Made by a program: the position numbers and the translations under genes | Shown: in pieces, positions 22,203 to 33,724 of the stretch | How positions within the stretch are numbered: the first letter of the stretch is position 1 | Layout: each line of letters begins with the position of its first letter | Notes under the pieces: model-generated | What the model was told of the DNA's origin: nothing | Databases searched by the model: none | What the model saw: the letters and a program-made list of their open reading frames with translations, nothing else | Origin: Diplolepis rosae | Lineage: Eukaryota > Arthropoda > Insecta > Hymenoptera > Diplolepididae | DNA length: 64,000 nt | Direction of reading: 5' to 3' | Assembly (NCBI GenBank): GCA_030998225.1 | Contig: JAPYXD010000704.1 | Coordinates: 11,036,001 to 11,100,000 of the forward strand

Positions 22203-22335
22203 ACGAATTTAACAAACGTGTTTTATTTTCTTCTCTTATGATTCCCAATTTTTCAAAAAGATGTTTTGTAAATGATAAAAGTTTTCTTACATAAGCGAAT
22301 TAATGTATAATTAAATGATCCGACTGTTCTATGGC
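22203..22335. mobile_element. MITE family E, right half of the split copy
   Basis: Continues the E sequence interrupted at 20738: AACAAACGTGTTTTATT, then CAAAAAGATGTTTTGTAAAT and a degenerate terminus (TCTATGGCCTTA). So A2/A3 landed inside an older E element. Confidence 0.65.
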
Positions 22336-24513
22336 CTTAGTCTGGAAAAACATCTTCAACTGGGGTGATTGTGAAACAAGAAAATCGCTTTTTTAATTCG
22401 CGCCGCACTAAAAATCAGAAAATAAACCTAAATTTTTGTGTATCTCATACAAGTGTTCTGGAAGGTCCTCTAAAAATGTCCTGTATATGTCGTTTAAAAA
22501 AATTACTCTTGACGTTATTAATTATTAAAGTTTATTCCCTGAATACCCACCTAATGGGATAATCATAAAACAAAATTTCCAATTATTGATAAAAATATCT
22601 AAATATATTTTTGCGCTTTTCTATCATACATGAATCTATGTTTGGAAATTTTTCAATAATAAAAAAAAATAGTTGAAAATAGGACGAAATTTTTGAAAGA
22701 AGGAGCCATAAAAGAGGAAAGTAAAATTAGGTATTTGCTGGAACTTTCCACTTTATTCAATACAGGGGAAAAAGTTTAATCAAAAGAAGCACTACAGGTT
22801 CGAGAAAACTAAGTTTTAACTTGGGGATAGAATTTCGTGAGCTCTAAAAAGTGGTTCCAAATTCTGATATTTAATTCTGAATTTAAAAAAAATCTGGTGA
22901 CCCGCTCTCTAAACCCGAATTAGTGAAAAATGACACTAATTCACTTTAGTGGACATTTTTACTAATTATCAGACATTTTCTGCTACATAATTTCATTAGA
23001 AGCTCGAACATTTTTTGAGAAGCAGTTACTAAAAAAAGACTATCAATTTTTTATTGCGATTATAACAAATAAATTCCGAAAAAATCTTTTAAAGGATTTT
23101 CTAGAAAAATATAATAATTCCTTAAAACTGTCTCTGACTTTGTTTTGCAATGCCACCCTTCATTATATTTAATTAATGATAATTAATTATGTATAACAAA
23201 TTATTAATGTATTATTTTCTTTTTTGTTTTAGGTGAGTGTTATATTTTATTTACTTCAGTCTTGTGCGGCTCCATTATTAGAGTAAGTAATAAAACTTGT
23301 AATATATTTTAAGTTGAATTATTAGTATGTGTTAAAAATCACCCAAAGTTGCATTATTCTTGGCATCGAGTAATTGAAACAGTAGATTGCAGAAAATAGC
23401 AGTAAAATATGGACTAAATTGATTATGTGACTCAAGAATCACTTGTACATAACGTATGTAAAGTGGTCTCATGCCTAAACAATTAACGAATAGAAAACTG
23501 TTGTTTTTAAACATTTGTTGTTAGAACATTAAATTTATTTCTGTCATTCTCATGTCATTGTTCTTCGTATTCTATAAAACGTTTCAGCAAAACATTAAAA
23601 ATTTTAATCACACGGTTGGTTAAATTATAATTCTAGAAGAACTTTTTACATTTCAAACAAAGCTGTTGAATATATTGTAATAGGTATGCACTATTCGTTG
23701 TAAAAACTTCTTAGAATAATTTTAATTTATTGTTAATTATTTATATCATAGCTATATCATTCATTTTTATATTTTATATTATATTTTAATTGAACCGTTG
23801 AAGGTATGCGAGAGTTTGAGTCATGCAAACAACGTGGTCTAGTTTTTACAAGTTTTTTTCGAAAATAATTAAAATTCAATTGCTGCGATTTCAAGGAAAA
23901 TTGTCGCATTTAAAACTTTTGAGTCGCAAAGTGTGAACACGAGCATAGAGAGTGTATAAATGATAGCAAAAAGGTTTCGCTGTGCGTAAAATCATAAGCA
24001 CTTATAAAATTGACTATAATTTTTCTCCTTTTTTGCTCGTTAGAAATCGAAACGCGGAATGAGATTGAAGAAAATGTTTAAGTTAATTTAATTCAAAAGT
24101 TTAAGTTCTCTATTGAAAAGTAATTTTTCTTCATTTCTGGAATGATTTTTTTATTCGAAAAGTTGGTACTTTATAATTTAGACATTTGTTTTCATACCAA
24201 TATTTACTTAATACGAAGACAGTCAAGTGGAATATTAAAATTATAAAAAATGTGGAATATATAAACATTAAAATTTTTTCATTAAGACACGTCCAAGTAA
24301 AATTTTTTTGAAATATATATATACATATTATACAACTTTAAAAAAAAATGTGCTGGGAAGAAAATGTTTTTCAAATTAACAAAGCTTGTTTTAATTGAAA
24401 CAGATTTAAATTAGTTTGAAGATATCTATTTCTTTGAATTAATGAAAATTTATTTTTTGTCCGCCGTACACCGAAAGTTACCCTTGTCGGTATCGTTTTG
24501 CATGTGGAAAGTT
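22336..24513. other. AT-rich DNA; possible ratchet site inside
   Basis: No gene or known repeat. Open frames at 22365-22562 and 23332-23514 have no motif. The only notable signal is the acceptor-donor junction at 23231 (separate entry). A fragment like the inside of family B lies at about 24420-24460. Confidence 0.4.
23211..23238 (+). promoter_or_regulatory. Candidate recursive splice site 1
   Basis: A pyrimidine-rich run (ATTTTCTTTTTTGTTTT) ends in AG (23231-23232) and is immediately followed by GTGAGT (23233-23238). Acceptor and donor are joined with no exon between, the form of ratchet points in long insect introns. Sequence evidence only. Confidence 0.4.
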
Positions 24514-24540
24514 AATTTTCCCGCATTAATGCGGAAAATT
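24514..24540. repeat. 27-bp palindrome
   Basis: AATTTTCCCGCATTAATGCG continuing GAAAATT is self-complementary around GCATTAATGC, with one extra C on the left side. Small hairpin, unknown role. Confidence 0.8.
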
Positions 24541-24549
24541 TTAAGCCTC

Positions 24550-25252
24550 CCTGAAATCATTTTTTCAGGGAAAAGATTCTCTACAAACTTGATCGTTTCC
24601 AATTTTTGAAAATTAATCAATTATTATCAAATTTAGTAATTTATTTATTAAAATGTTGTTCTGAAAAGTTGTTTTTCAATAGTTCCAGCCATTAAAGAAT
24701 TTATTTTTAAAAATTGGAAATGGCCCTTCATTAATATTAATATTTACGAAAGCAAAATTATGTATTTTTGCCTGAGGCCTAATTTTTCGTGGCTGAACTA
24801 CCTTGAGGTAGTTCAGTAGTTCAGTTCATTCAAAATAACTTTCTTTAATTCAAAGAATTTTTTTCTTTGACCGTATACCAAAGAAATGTTTCTTTAATTC
24901 AAAGAAACTGTTTTCTCAGTGTTTTGCTATTCTTGAAAGCAAAATTTAGTATTTTTCCTTGAGGCCTAAATTTTTCGTGGTTGAACTACTTTAAGGTAGT
25001 TCAATAGTTCAGTTCATTCAAAATAAATAATCCCTTCAGTAACAATACACCTAGAAAACAGTTTCTTTGGATCAACAAAACATTTCTTTGATATACGGTC
25101 AAAGAAAAAAAAATCTTTGAATTAAAGGAAGTTTTTTTGATTCAAAAAAATTTTCTTTAATTCAAAGAAACTGTTTTCTCAGTGTTTTGTTATTCTTAAA
25201 AGCAAAATTATCTATTTTTGCCTGAGGCCTAATTTTTTGTGGTTGAACTACC
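24550..25252. mobile_element. Rearranged A/B composite (A4)
   Basis: A-family sequence from the arm (TTTTTCAGGGAAAAGATTCTC) to the terminus. The A end plus GGTAGTTCARTAGTTCAGTT occurs twice (about 24730-24833 and 24917-25022), each followed by a B fragment (24834-24916 and 25046-25183). The last A end reaches TTAA at 25253-25256. A segment of about 200 bp spanning an A-B junction was evidently duplicated in tandem. Confidence 0.7.
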
Positions 25253-25256
25253 TTAA

Positions 25257-26160
25257 ACGGATAGCCTGCTTTGGAATCAATTAGCAAAATGTGATTTTAT
25301 TCAGAGCAATCCGGCTCCTTTCGATACCCGATGAAGCCTTCAATACAATGACCAGTTCATGGATCTAAAGGGATTAAGCATCAATGCAAATCTCCTGCAG
25401 ATCTAGATCGAATGGATTCATCTAGCCCAACCTCAACTTCTCTCTGTCCTCCCTCTTTTCATCTCCCTCGCATTCAATAGTAAATTTCCTGTATTTCTCC
25501 GCATGCTGCTTTTCCACTTTGGCCAATACTACACCATTGGGTAGTGTCTACTTATCCTTAATCCAGTAATTGCGCTGATTAACCTCTCCTTCCTCCCCGC
25601 TGGAGTTGAGCTCCTCTAATCTCTTAGTTGCTTGACCCGATCAAGATCCCTCGTCCCCCTTTCCACGCTGTATCGAATTCGCATATAGCCTCCGGAAATA
25701 CGGAAGGAAACCTACTCTCTGAACCATAACTCGTTCCAGTTCGTACTCTAGTCACAGTAAACTTTGACGCGAACTATCATCGTCTCACAATTCCGCCAAC
25801 TTTGTTTTCCTACATTTTTCCATGGCAGATAAGAAGACTCTAGTGACGTCGAGATTATATGAGAATCCACAGTATTAGCTTTTATTTAGATCTTTGTATG
25901 CAAATGCTTCTCCCTCAAGATGTGTTCTCTGCTTCAACTCTAAATTCTTCGTAAATTGCTAAAATGAACTGAAAACTTTAGAGAATCTTTCTTGAGAGAA
26001 AGAAGCGGAATGTGAGGAAGAAAACTTTGCATACTCGAAAACTTTGCGGAGTACATCATCGACTTAGTTCGGCGAAGTAGTTTATCTAGGAAAAAGATGG
26101 TTTAATGCTTTTTTTATATTTTTAATTGATTTAGGAGAAATTTATAAATAAGGGAATCAT
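25257..26160. other. Balanced single-copy island
   Basis: 25260-25800 is markedly less AT-rich and has long pyrimidine-rich stretches (CTTCTCTCTGTCCTCCCTC) and no long frame on either strand. I see no repeat copy. It may be conserved non-coding DNA; no function is assigned. Confidence 0.35.
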
Positions 26161-26169
26161 TTAGTACAT

Positions 26170-27205
26170 TCAGAAAAAAGGTTCGATTAAATTCACTGAA
26201 GCTAATCGGTTGAAAAATTTCCGGTTAAAATGATTAAACTTTTAGTTATTTTCACCATAAAAATTGTTTACCTATTATGGTTACAAAATTCTGGTTATAT
26301 ATATTCTGGTATTATTATTCCAGTTAATGTTAGAGAAAAATATAGTAAAAGTAGTTTCAAGATACGCCGTTAGCGGCGTTACTGTCTACACATTCTGGCG
26401 CCTTTTCGTTTATCGCTATACACTGTAACCTCGAAATAGTCCTAAGTTTTCCGCTATTAGGCTTAAGTCAAGAACAAGTACTAGATGAGCGGAGCGATAT
26501 GAGTGAGCGCGCCGGCCCTGTTTCAACTCCCACTTGCTTGCTCAGTTGTCGGCGCTTGGAGTGGCAGCGCGCGGAGAGGAAAAGAATTGGGCCCATTTCG
26601 CGAAAGATTATTTCGAGGTTCCAGTGTACAAGTGAAAACAAAAACAAGGTAGAGTCTAAAGGAATCTTAAAGATCTCGCGTCTTGTCTCGAATTATTTTT
26701 ACAAAGCTTCAAAGAAATGAAGAATAAAGTGTACAAGGTGCTAAGTGAGTGGAAGTTAGATAACTAAATTAAAATGTACATTTTTAATAATAATATAAAT
26801 AAAATAATTCAACAATAAATATATATTTTTTCATTTTGAAAACTATTATTCCCAAGATTTTAAATCATTATTTATTTTTAAGGTCATGTTAGTATTCAAT
26901 CGGGAAATTTTAGTAAATTTAACTAAAAATATAGTAATGTTAAATGGACCAAATTAGTTCAATTTACCGGAATATAACCATGAATGTAACGAGAGATTTT
27001 TTACTAGAAAAATTACGGTGATATCAACTAGAAAATTTTATTACATTAATTGGAATAAAAAATCAAAACAACCAAAAAATGTTTACTGGAATTTCTAACA
27101 TTTTTAACCGAAAATACTAATACGGCTCTCCGTAACATTTTTTACGCTTGAAATAACCAGATTTCTGGTTGTTTTAACGAGACTTTTCTTTTAGTGTATC
27201 GTTGA
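26170..27205. repeat. 'CCAGAATTCTGGTT' repeat flanks around an island
   Basis: Both sides of the promoter-like island (26170-26335 and 26890-27200) carry CCGGTTAAAA, ATTCTGGTT and AACCAGA words like those of the MITE at 54465-54680. They may be two halves of one old element interrupted by the island, or two separate degenerate copies. Confidence 0.4.
26380..26760 (+). promoter_or_regulatory. Candidate promoter and first exon
   Basis: A GC- and CpG-rich island in very AT-rich DNA. CTCAGTTG at 26541-26548 matches the arthropod initiator TCAGT. The following 200 bases would be an untranslated leader or carry the end of a 73-residue frame (26499-26720) that begins upstream of the initiator and has no motif. 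GTGAGT in GCTAAGTGAGTGG at about 26741-26753 is a good splice donor, and CAAGGTAGAG at about 26645 a weaker one. No TATA box is evident. It could instead be part of a repeat seen only once here. Confidence 0.35.
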
Positions 27206-28310
27206 CAAAAATTTGAAAATATAAAAATCCCTTCAATCACTCTAAGATAGATCTTTATGGTAATTTTATAATTCCAGATTGAAGGGGAATTTATATTCTT
27301 GAATAAAGGGAGGAATATTTAAAAGATTGAAAAGAATAATGTGGAAAAAGGAAAAATCTGCGAGCAAGGGAAAGATTTTTCTGTTTAAAGAAGATACAAG
27401 AGAGAAAAGAAACTAAAGAGAATGAAAACAGACAGGCAATTAAAATAAGGTAGTACTTAAACTTAATTTAACTTGAACCTCATCAAGTATAAATGTGATT
27501 GATTCGATATAACTTTTATTCTCTCTAAGAATCGTTTCATAACTTGATAATTCTCTCCAGCAGCCATTGTTTTAAAAAACGTTGGCTCGTATCCTAAAAG
27601 TCTTAAGAGTCTTAGAAAGTTGAACGCAGAAATAAAAGGGAACTTTAAGTACAGTTAAGACAGATTATGCTCATGCTTAATCTTATGTATTTGAAAATTG
27701 TAGAATCTGCATTTTGATAAAAGGTAAGCAACCACTTCATCCGTCGCTCGTCGGAGGAGGAAACTTAGCGAAGAATTCGACAACGATGATGAATAGGCAA
27801 TTTCTGTTTATTTAAATGGTGCTTCCAAGTCGAACCTCAAAGTTTTGGGACAAACTAGTACGTCCGCTCTTCTATCGTTCAAGTGTCTCATTCCCTGGAC
27901 TTTAAAATGGTTCGAGTAGTATTGGTAAACACTTCGTGAGATGCCACACTAATTCGTTTGCATTAGATCCGTTAATCCTCTCGGGCTATAACATTCTATA
28001 CTACATGTACTCTGATTACTTCCGTTGTATATATTTAAGCAAGTGGGGTTTGCGAATACAGTAGTTTATAATTATTTCGTGCTAATCCAAGATAGAAGTT
28101 CGCATTAGTTCTAACTAGGGTTGAAAGCTGACCTCAAAATGGTATGCGGTAAATTCTAAACGTCAAGAGACTAAAAGTAATAAATTATGTCCAAGAAGTT
28201 GGCACCGCCATTTTTAATTTTGAAAAAAATAAAAGTCATGCTGAATTGTGATAGATTTGTGCCGCATTGTGACAGAAATGATTTTTTGAAAAAATAAAAA
28301 CTAGAGCCAA
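27206..28310. other. Unassigned DNA
   Basis: No coding frame, RNA motif or repeat recognised. 27720-28130 is somewhat more balanced and looks single-copy. Confidence 0.4.
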
Positions 28311-28314
28311 AATA

Positions 28315-29615
28315 CCCCAAAACTTTCTTCAATTCAAAGAAATTTTTTCTTTGACCGTATATCAAAGAAATGTTTCTTTGATTCAAAGAAACTGTTTTCT
28401 GGGTGTAGGTACTTGAGCGATTTGCAACACATTGAAATAATATAGGAATTTTCGGAAATTTTTCTGCCACAATAAACAGATAAATGTCTGTAATTTTTTT
28501 GAATTAACACACCTAGAAAGCAGTTTCTTTGAATCAAGGAAACATTTCTTTGAAATACGATCAAAGAAAAAATTTCTTTGAATTAAAGAAAGTTTTGTTA
28601 ATTCAAGAAAATATATTTGTTTACAATAAAGAACATTTTTTTTAATCAACAGTACTCTCTTTGATTTAAAGAAATTTTTTCATTGACCGTATATCAAAGA
28701 AATGTTTCTTTGATTCAAAGAAACTGTTTTCTGGGTGTAGGTACTTGAGCGATTTGCAACACATTGAAATAATTTAGGAATTTTCGGAAATTTTTCTGCC
28801 ACAATAAACAGATAAATCTCTGTGATTTTTTGGAATTAACACACCTAGAAAACAGTTTCTTTAAATGAAAGAAACATTTCTTTGATGTACCGTCAAAGAA
28901 AAAATTTCTTTGAATTAAAGAAAGTTTTGTTGGTTCAAAAAAATTTTCTGTAATGTAAACAAATCTATTTCTTTGGATCAAAGAAAATTTTTTTGAATCA
29001 ACAAAGAAGAAACGAAGAAATTTTTTCTTTGACCGGATATCAAAGAAACTGTTTTCCCAGTGCAATCAGAAAACAGTTTCTTTGAATCAAAGAAACATTT
29101 CTTTGATATACGGTCAAAGAAATAATTTCTTTAAATTAAAGAAAGTTCTGTTAATTCAAGAAAATATATTTGTTTACAATAAACAAAATATTTTTGAATC
29201 AACAATACTCTCTTTAATTCAAAGAAATTATTTCTTTGACCGTATATCAAAGAAATGTTTCTTTGATTCAAAGAAACTGTTTTCTGGGTGTAGGTACTAG
29301 AACGATTTGCAATAACTTGACATTATTTTGGTATTGTTGGAAATTTTTCAACCACAATAAACAGATAAATGTCTGTAATTTTTTTGAACCGTATATCAAA
29401 AAAATTGTTTCCTCAGTGCACTCAGAAAACTGTTTCTTTGAATCAAATAGTTTTTCTTATCGGAACAATTTTTTTTTTCAATTTAAAGAAAAAAATTTGT
29501 TAATATTGATGAAAATGTTGTTTAAATTAAACAAACTTTTTTTAATCCGAAGAAATTTGTCTCTTTGTTCGTATACCAAAGAAATTTTCCTTAAAAACCA
29601 TTTTTCTACGTGTAT
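28315..29615. repeat. Tandem array of MITE B plus spacer
   Basis: B elements or fragments at 28315-28406, 28510-28736, 28850-29060, 29068-29290 and 29380-29615. A spacer of about 110 bp (GCGATTTGCAACACATTGAA ... CACAATAAACAGATAAAT) follows at 28407, 28737 and, more diverged, 29290. The first full period is 330 bp. All frames here (28171-28470, 28334-28564, 28383-28649, 28715-29065, 29082-29300, 29236-29649) are the repeat read through. The pattern is a MITE and its flank amplified as a unit. Confidence 0.85.
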
Positions 29616-29894
29616 CCCTCTACTTATTAGAAAATTTACAATGCACTAAAGAAATATTCCCTTTGAAAAATATTATTTTTCTTAAATAGTCGAAAAATGT
29701 TTAATTACATGGTAAAGTAGGTTTTCCTATTAAAAATAAAGAATTTCATCTACAAAATAATCAGTGGTATGAAAAATTGGAATTTTCTATTAACTTAAAA
29801 ATTCAGAATAGTTATTATTGTGCATGTAAACCTGATTTTTTTAAATTTTAAACACATTATACATTTATCCAATATAAACATTCTTGAATTTTAA

Positions 29895-30854
29895 GGTAGT
29901 TGATCCACGAAAATTAGACCTCTGGCAAAGATAGATAGTTTTGCTTTCAAGAATAGCAATATTATTATTGAAGGGCTATTTTGGAAGAGAAAATATTAAT
30001 TCCCACGAAAAAAATTTGAAATACAGAAAAATAATTTTATTAATAAATTTTATTTTTGCCCCAACTTTTTTTCTTATCGCTCCTTACCAAATTTTAAAAA
30101 ATTATGCGATTTTAATAAATTACAAATCACTTTTTCAAGAAAAAGATTCCCTACAACTTAACCATTTCCAATTTTCTAAAATGAATAAATTATTATCAAA
30201 TTCAGCAATTTGTTTATAAAAATTTTGTTTTGGAAAATGCTTTTTTAATGGTCTCAGCCATTAAAGAATTTATTTTTAAAAATCAGAAACGGTGAAGTTG
30301 TGGGAAATCTTTTTTTTGAAAAAATGTTTCATGAACGATGAGAAAAAACGTTGGATCAAAAATACAATTTATTAATAAAATTATTTTTCTGTGTTTCAAA
30401 TTTTTTTCATGTAAAATAATATTTTCTCTTTCAAAATAGCCTTCAATAATCCCGAGTCGAAATTTCGAGGGCCTCATATGAGCCTCTTGGTGATTTTGAA
30501 GCTCATTTGAAACATTTTAAGCCTCCACAACCTCTTTAAAGCCTATTGATAATCGTTAAGTTATCATTTAGCCCTCTTTAGCCTCTGTATTTTATTTTTC
30601 AACCTCCTTTAACGCTCAGGAGCCTCTTCGATCGAGAAGAGCCTCACACCGTCGTAATGTATGGCCTCATTTGAACCTCTTGAGCCTAAAACGGACGTAA
30701 GTCACGTCTGGAGGCTTAAAAGAGGTTCAAAAATACGAAGAAGAACCTCTTTACCCCTCTTCAGCCTCAAAATTATGTCGCAGAGGCTCAAATGAGGCCT
30801 TCGATTTTTCGACTCGGGTATAATATTGCTATTCTTGAAAGCTTGAAAACTACC
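29895..30854. mobile_element. MITE family A copy A5, with C nested
   Basis: TTAA at 29891-29894 and 30855-30858. The left end is GGTAGTTGATCCACGAAAAT; the right arm is complete except for damage near its tip. Element C (30451-30818) interrupts the right arm between CTTCAATAAT and ATAATATTGC. Confidence 0.85.
30451..30818. mobile_element. Element C, GAGCCTC-rich, inverted ends
   Basis: Inverted termini CCCGAGTCGAAATTTCGAGG (left) and CCCGAGTCGAAAAATCGAAG (right), continuing with GGCCTCATWTGAGCCTC. The interior repeats GAGCCTC/GAGGCT words in both orientations. Comparison with uninterrupted A copies suggests a duplication of about 3 bp (AAT/TAT), which would fit a PIF/Harbinger- or CACTA-like target, but this is not firm. 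368 bp, non-coding. Confidence 0.85.
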
Positions 30855-30858
30855 TTAA

Positions 30859-33150
30859 ACGTCAAGTAAAATTTGTGGAAAATATGTATATGTAATTGAA
30901 CAGAATAAATATCAAAAAGCATTTTCTGAATAATAAAAGAAGATAAAACAGCTTCTTCCAGTATACTGAATATTATTTCCTACAAGATAGGTACTTAACC
31001 AATCGTTATTGATCGTAAAAGTGACGGATACATCATGACATTAAATTTGAACTGCACGTTGAATTACTCCGGACATAATTTAACGGAAATGAAAGGGAAT
31101 GACTGGGGTGAAAAGAGGTGAAAGGGAGGGGTCAAATTAGTCGCGCCGCGATAAAATCGTGCACTTCAAAACCTCGCATCGTGATGTGGCCACATAATGT
31201 CTGTACGTGTGCATGCATGCATGCATGCATAAACGCAAACGGGAACCTGTCCGCTCTCCAGTATTACCGTTTCCGCGGCGCAGCTTTTAGCTGGGCAATT
31301 AGCAAAATCGCTTAAAAGAAAGTCAAGCGTAGGACTGGAAGTCACTCTAGTACGCTTCAGCCTTTGAGAATAATTACCGCCTTTGAAAAAAGTTCAAATG
31401 CCTCGTAGAATACGAAATTGCGTTTCAAATTTTTGAAAAAATCCTCAAAGAATAAGTTGTTGCAAAAAAATTTGATAACTTTCGACTTCATGAATGTTCA
31501 ATCTTTTGAGATATGTATATTTTCTTTTTTTCTAAAATGCTAATTAAATAGGTCAAATTTTTATCAGTAAAATTTCTTGAAACTTTAAAACAGCTGATTC
31601 ATCTCACATTTTGGTTTTTTAAAATCCTGGATGTGTTTTAAAATTTTTTATCCGATTTCAAATTATTCAATTTTTCAATATAAACATTTTTTAGTTAGGA
31701 ATAATATATCCCTTGCTCTTTCAGTTCTTGAGTAATGAAAAATAATGTATATTTCTATTTATTTAGTCAAAAATGTCAAAGTATCTCCTTTTAATCACTT
31801 GTGGGCTTTCAAAGGGTACAAATTTTGCAATTTTTATTTTATTACGTTCGCATTCTAAAGAAATATTTAAAACGCAATAAATACATCAATTTTAATAAAT
31901 TTTTTAAACGTTTTCCGTAAATTTCTATATTCCCTAATTAGGAAAATTTGTCATATATCATGAAGATATCCTATTTAAAAAATATAGTTTTTCCTAAATA
32001 ATGAAGAAATAAAAAATTGTTTGAAATATTCCGGACCCAATATCAAACCAAACTAATAAGATAAAAAGTGGATCAAAAATTAGAAAATGCTTGTATCCAA
32101 AAAAATGAGTATCCTTAGGTTTTTGGAATGAGATAACAGTATTTTTATCTTGAAAATTAAAAATAATTTTGATCTCAAATTTGGATTCAGCGACCCCAAT
32201 AACCTTGAGGGACTCATTTTTATGAAAATCCAATCATTTTTTAATTTCTGATTCGACATATTGGATATCGCAATAGTTTAACCACCTTTTTGTAGAGATG
32301 GACCTGTAGGGGCACGACTGTTTTTTGGCCGTATTTTTGGCCTTCACAAAGTGAAGGGGCTAAGGTTTAAATTTTTCCTATAGTCGATCGAAATGCAATA
32401 TTTCTGTGCTAAGTTGCAAGAGATGAAAGTTGAGAACCCCTGTATGTAAATCATCTGTAATAAACAAGTTGTAACGGGCTATTGACATTAAAATTTACTT
32501 TTTACCTCTTTAACGTGTTTTTAGGGCTTATTAGATGTCAACTAAAGACCTTTAATGGAAAATATATAAAAAACTCGGTCAAACAAATTTTATCACCGCA
32601 GATTAGTTCCGGTAATCATAAAGTCGATTTGATAAATTTTAAAAGGTATCAAAAGTGAATTTAGAGTTTCTTTATGTATTTTTTGCCCTTTTTTACCCAA
32701 AATAATAAATACATATTTTAAGGAAGGGTTTTGCACACTGATTGAAATGGTGTATAGTTTAAGGCAATTACCACAAGTGAAGTACAATCACAAGTGAGTA
32801 CAATCAACTTTTAGAATCTCGAAATGAAAATTGTTTACATCCAGATAATGGGTTAATTAAAAGCATATAACTTTAATCGGTCATTGATTTAAATAATATT
32901 ACGAAGTAACTAGATATAAAGTATATATCTGTACATTGTAATCACTGAACAGTGACAAATGTGAACCTTATTACCTCGTAACACGCTCTCCAAGTGCATG
33001 TATGTAATACATAAAGCAGAAATCATTTCGTGTGCAGATTTGCGAAAGACTTCGCTACTGATTAACAGGCTATTTGTTTTAAGTTTTGGCTTTGAATTAA
33101 TGTTTCCATCTATTCCCCGCTTATATACTTCAAATGATTTACATGAATTC
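30859..33150. other. Mixed DNA with balanced island at 31080-31320
   Basis: 31080-31320 is balanced, apparently single-copy and includes a (GCAT)5 run at 31211-31230; the frame at 31118-31315 has no motif. GGCCTTCACAAAGTGAAGG at about 32340-32358 is a short hairpin. The rest is AT-rich with unsupported frames (31994-32233, 32593-32787, 32910-33152). Confidence 0.4.
31211..31230. repeat. (GCAT)5 microsatellite
   Basis: Five perfect GCAT units inside the balanced island. Confidence 0.95.
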
Positions 33151-33316
33151 ATTGAAATATATTATACAATATACATATATTAAATATATTGGAAATGTCG
33201 GAATGAATACAATTACAGACATTTAGAAAAAATGAAGCTTTTTATTTAAGAAAACTAGATTTTTATTAAATTCCTGAATATTCTGAAAATTTTTATTTAA
33301 AAAAAAAACTAGTAAA
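33151..33316 (+). repeat. Direct repeat R1, left copy
   Basis: About 165 bp matching 37879-38043 in the same orientation: ATTGAAATATATTATACAAT, AATGTCGGAATGAA, ACAGACATTTAG, AATGAAGCTTTTTAT. Satellite blocks and two insertions lie between the copies. Confidence 0.85.
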
Positions 33317-33646
33317 TATTTATATATAGAAATGATAAAACGGGGAAATTTAGTAATTTATAAGATCTAAATTTGAAAAATTAAGTTTTGAGATTATTTT
33401 CTAGTAATAAATCAGAACACATGTTTTTTTTTTCATAAAATTAATATTTGCACACTGGTATTCTTATGAGCAATTTATTTATAATTTAAGTTTATATTAC
33501 AAGTTTATGCGCTACATTTAAATCTTTTACTTTAAATGATTTTTTACGTGTTTTTATTAGAAGTTTTTTTTATTAACAAAATTTTAGAACACTACTTTGT
33601 TAAAAATGTTCGGAAATTTACAAAAAATATTTGTGTTACAATGGCA

Positions 33647-33720
33647 ACGTAAAATTTTACGATATTTATGATGTTTTTGAGTGAAAGTATCATAAAAATT
33701 GCAAAAACTGTACTGAATTT
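33647..33720 (+). repeat. Direct repeat R2, left copy
   Basis: ACGTAAAATTTTACGATATT to CTGTACTGAATT matches 34555-34628 (ACGTAAAATTTGACGATATT ... TGTACTGAATT). The two copies bracket satellite block S1. Confidence 0.8.
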
Positions 33721-33724
33721 GGAA

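Noticed and set aside
28171..29649. Many overlapping frames with SLIQRNFFF / LIQRN repeats
   Set aside because: They are MITE B read through on both strands; the same peptide appears wherever B occurs.
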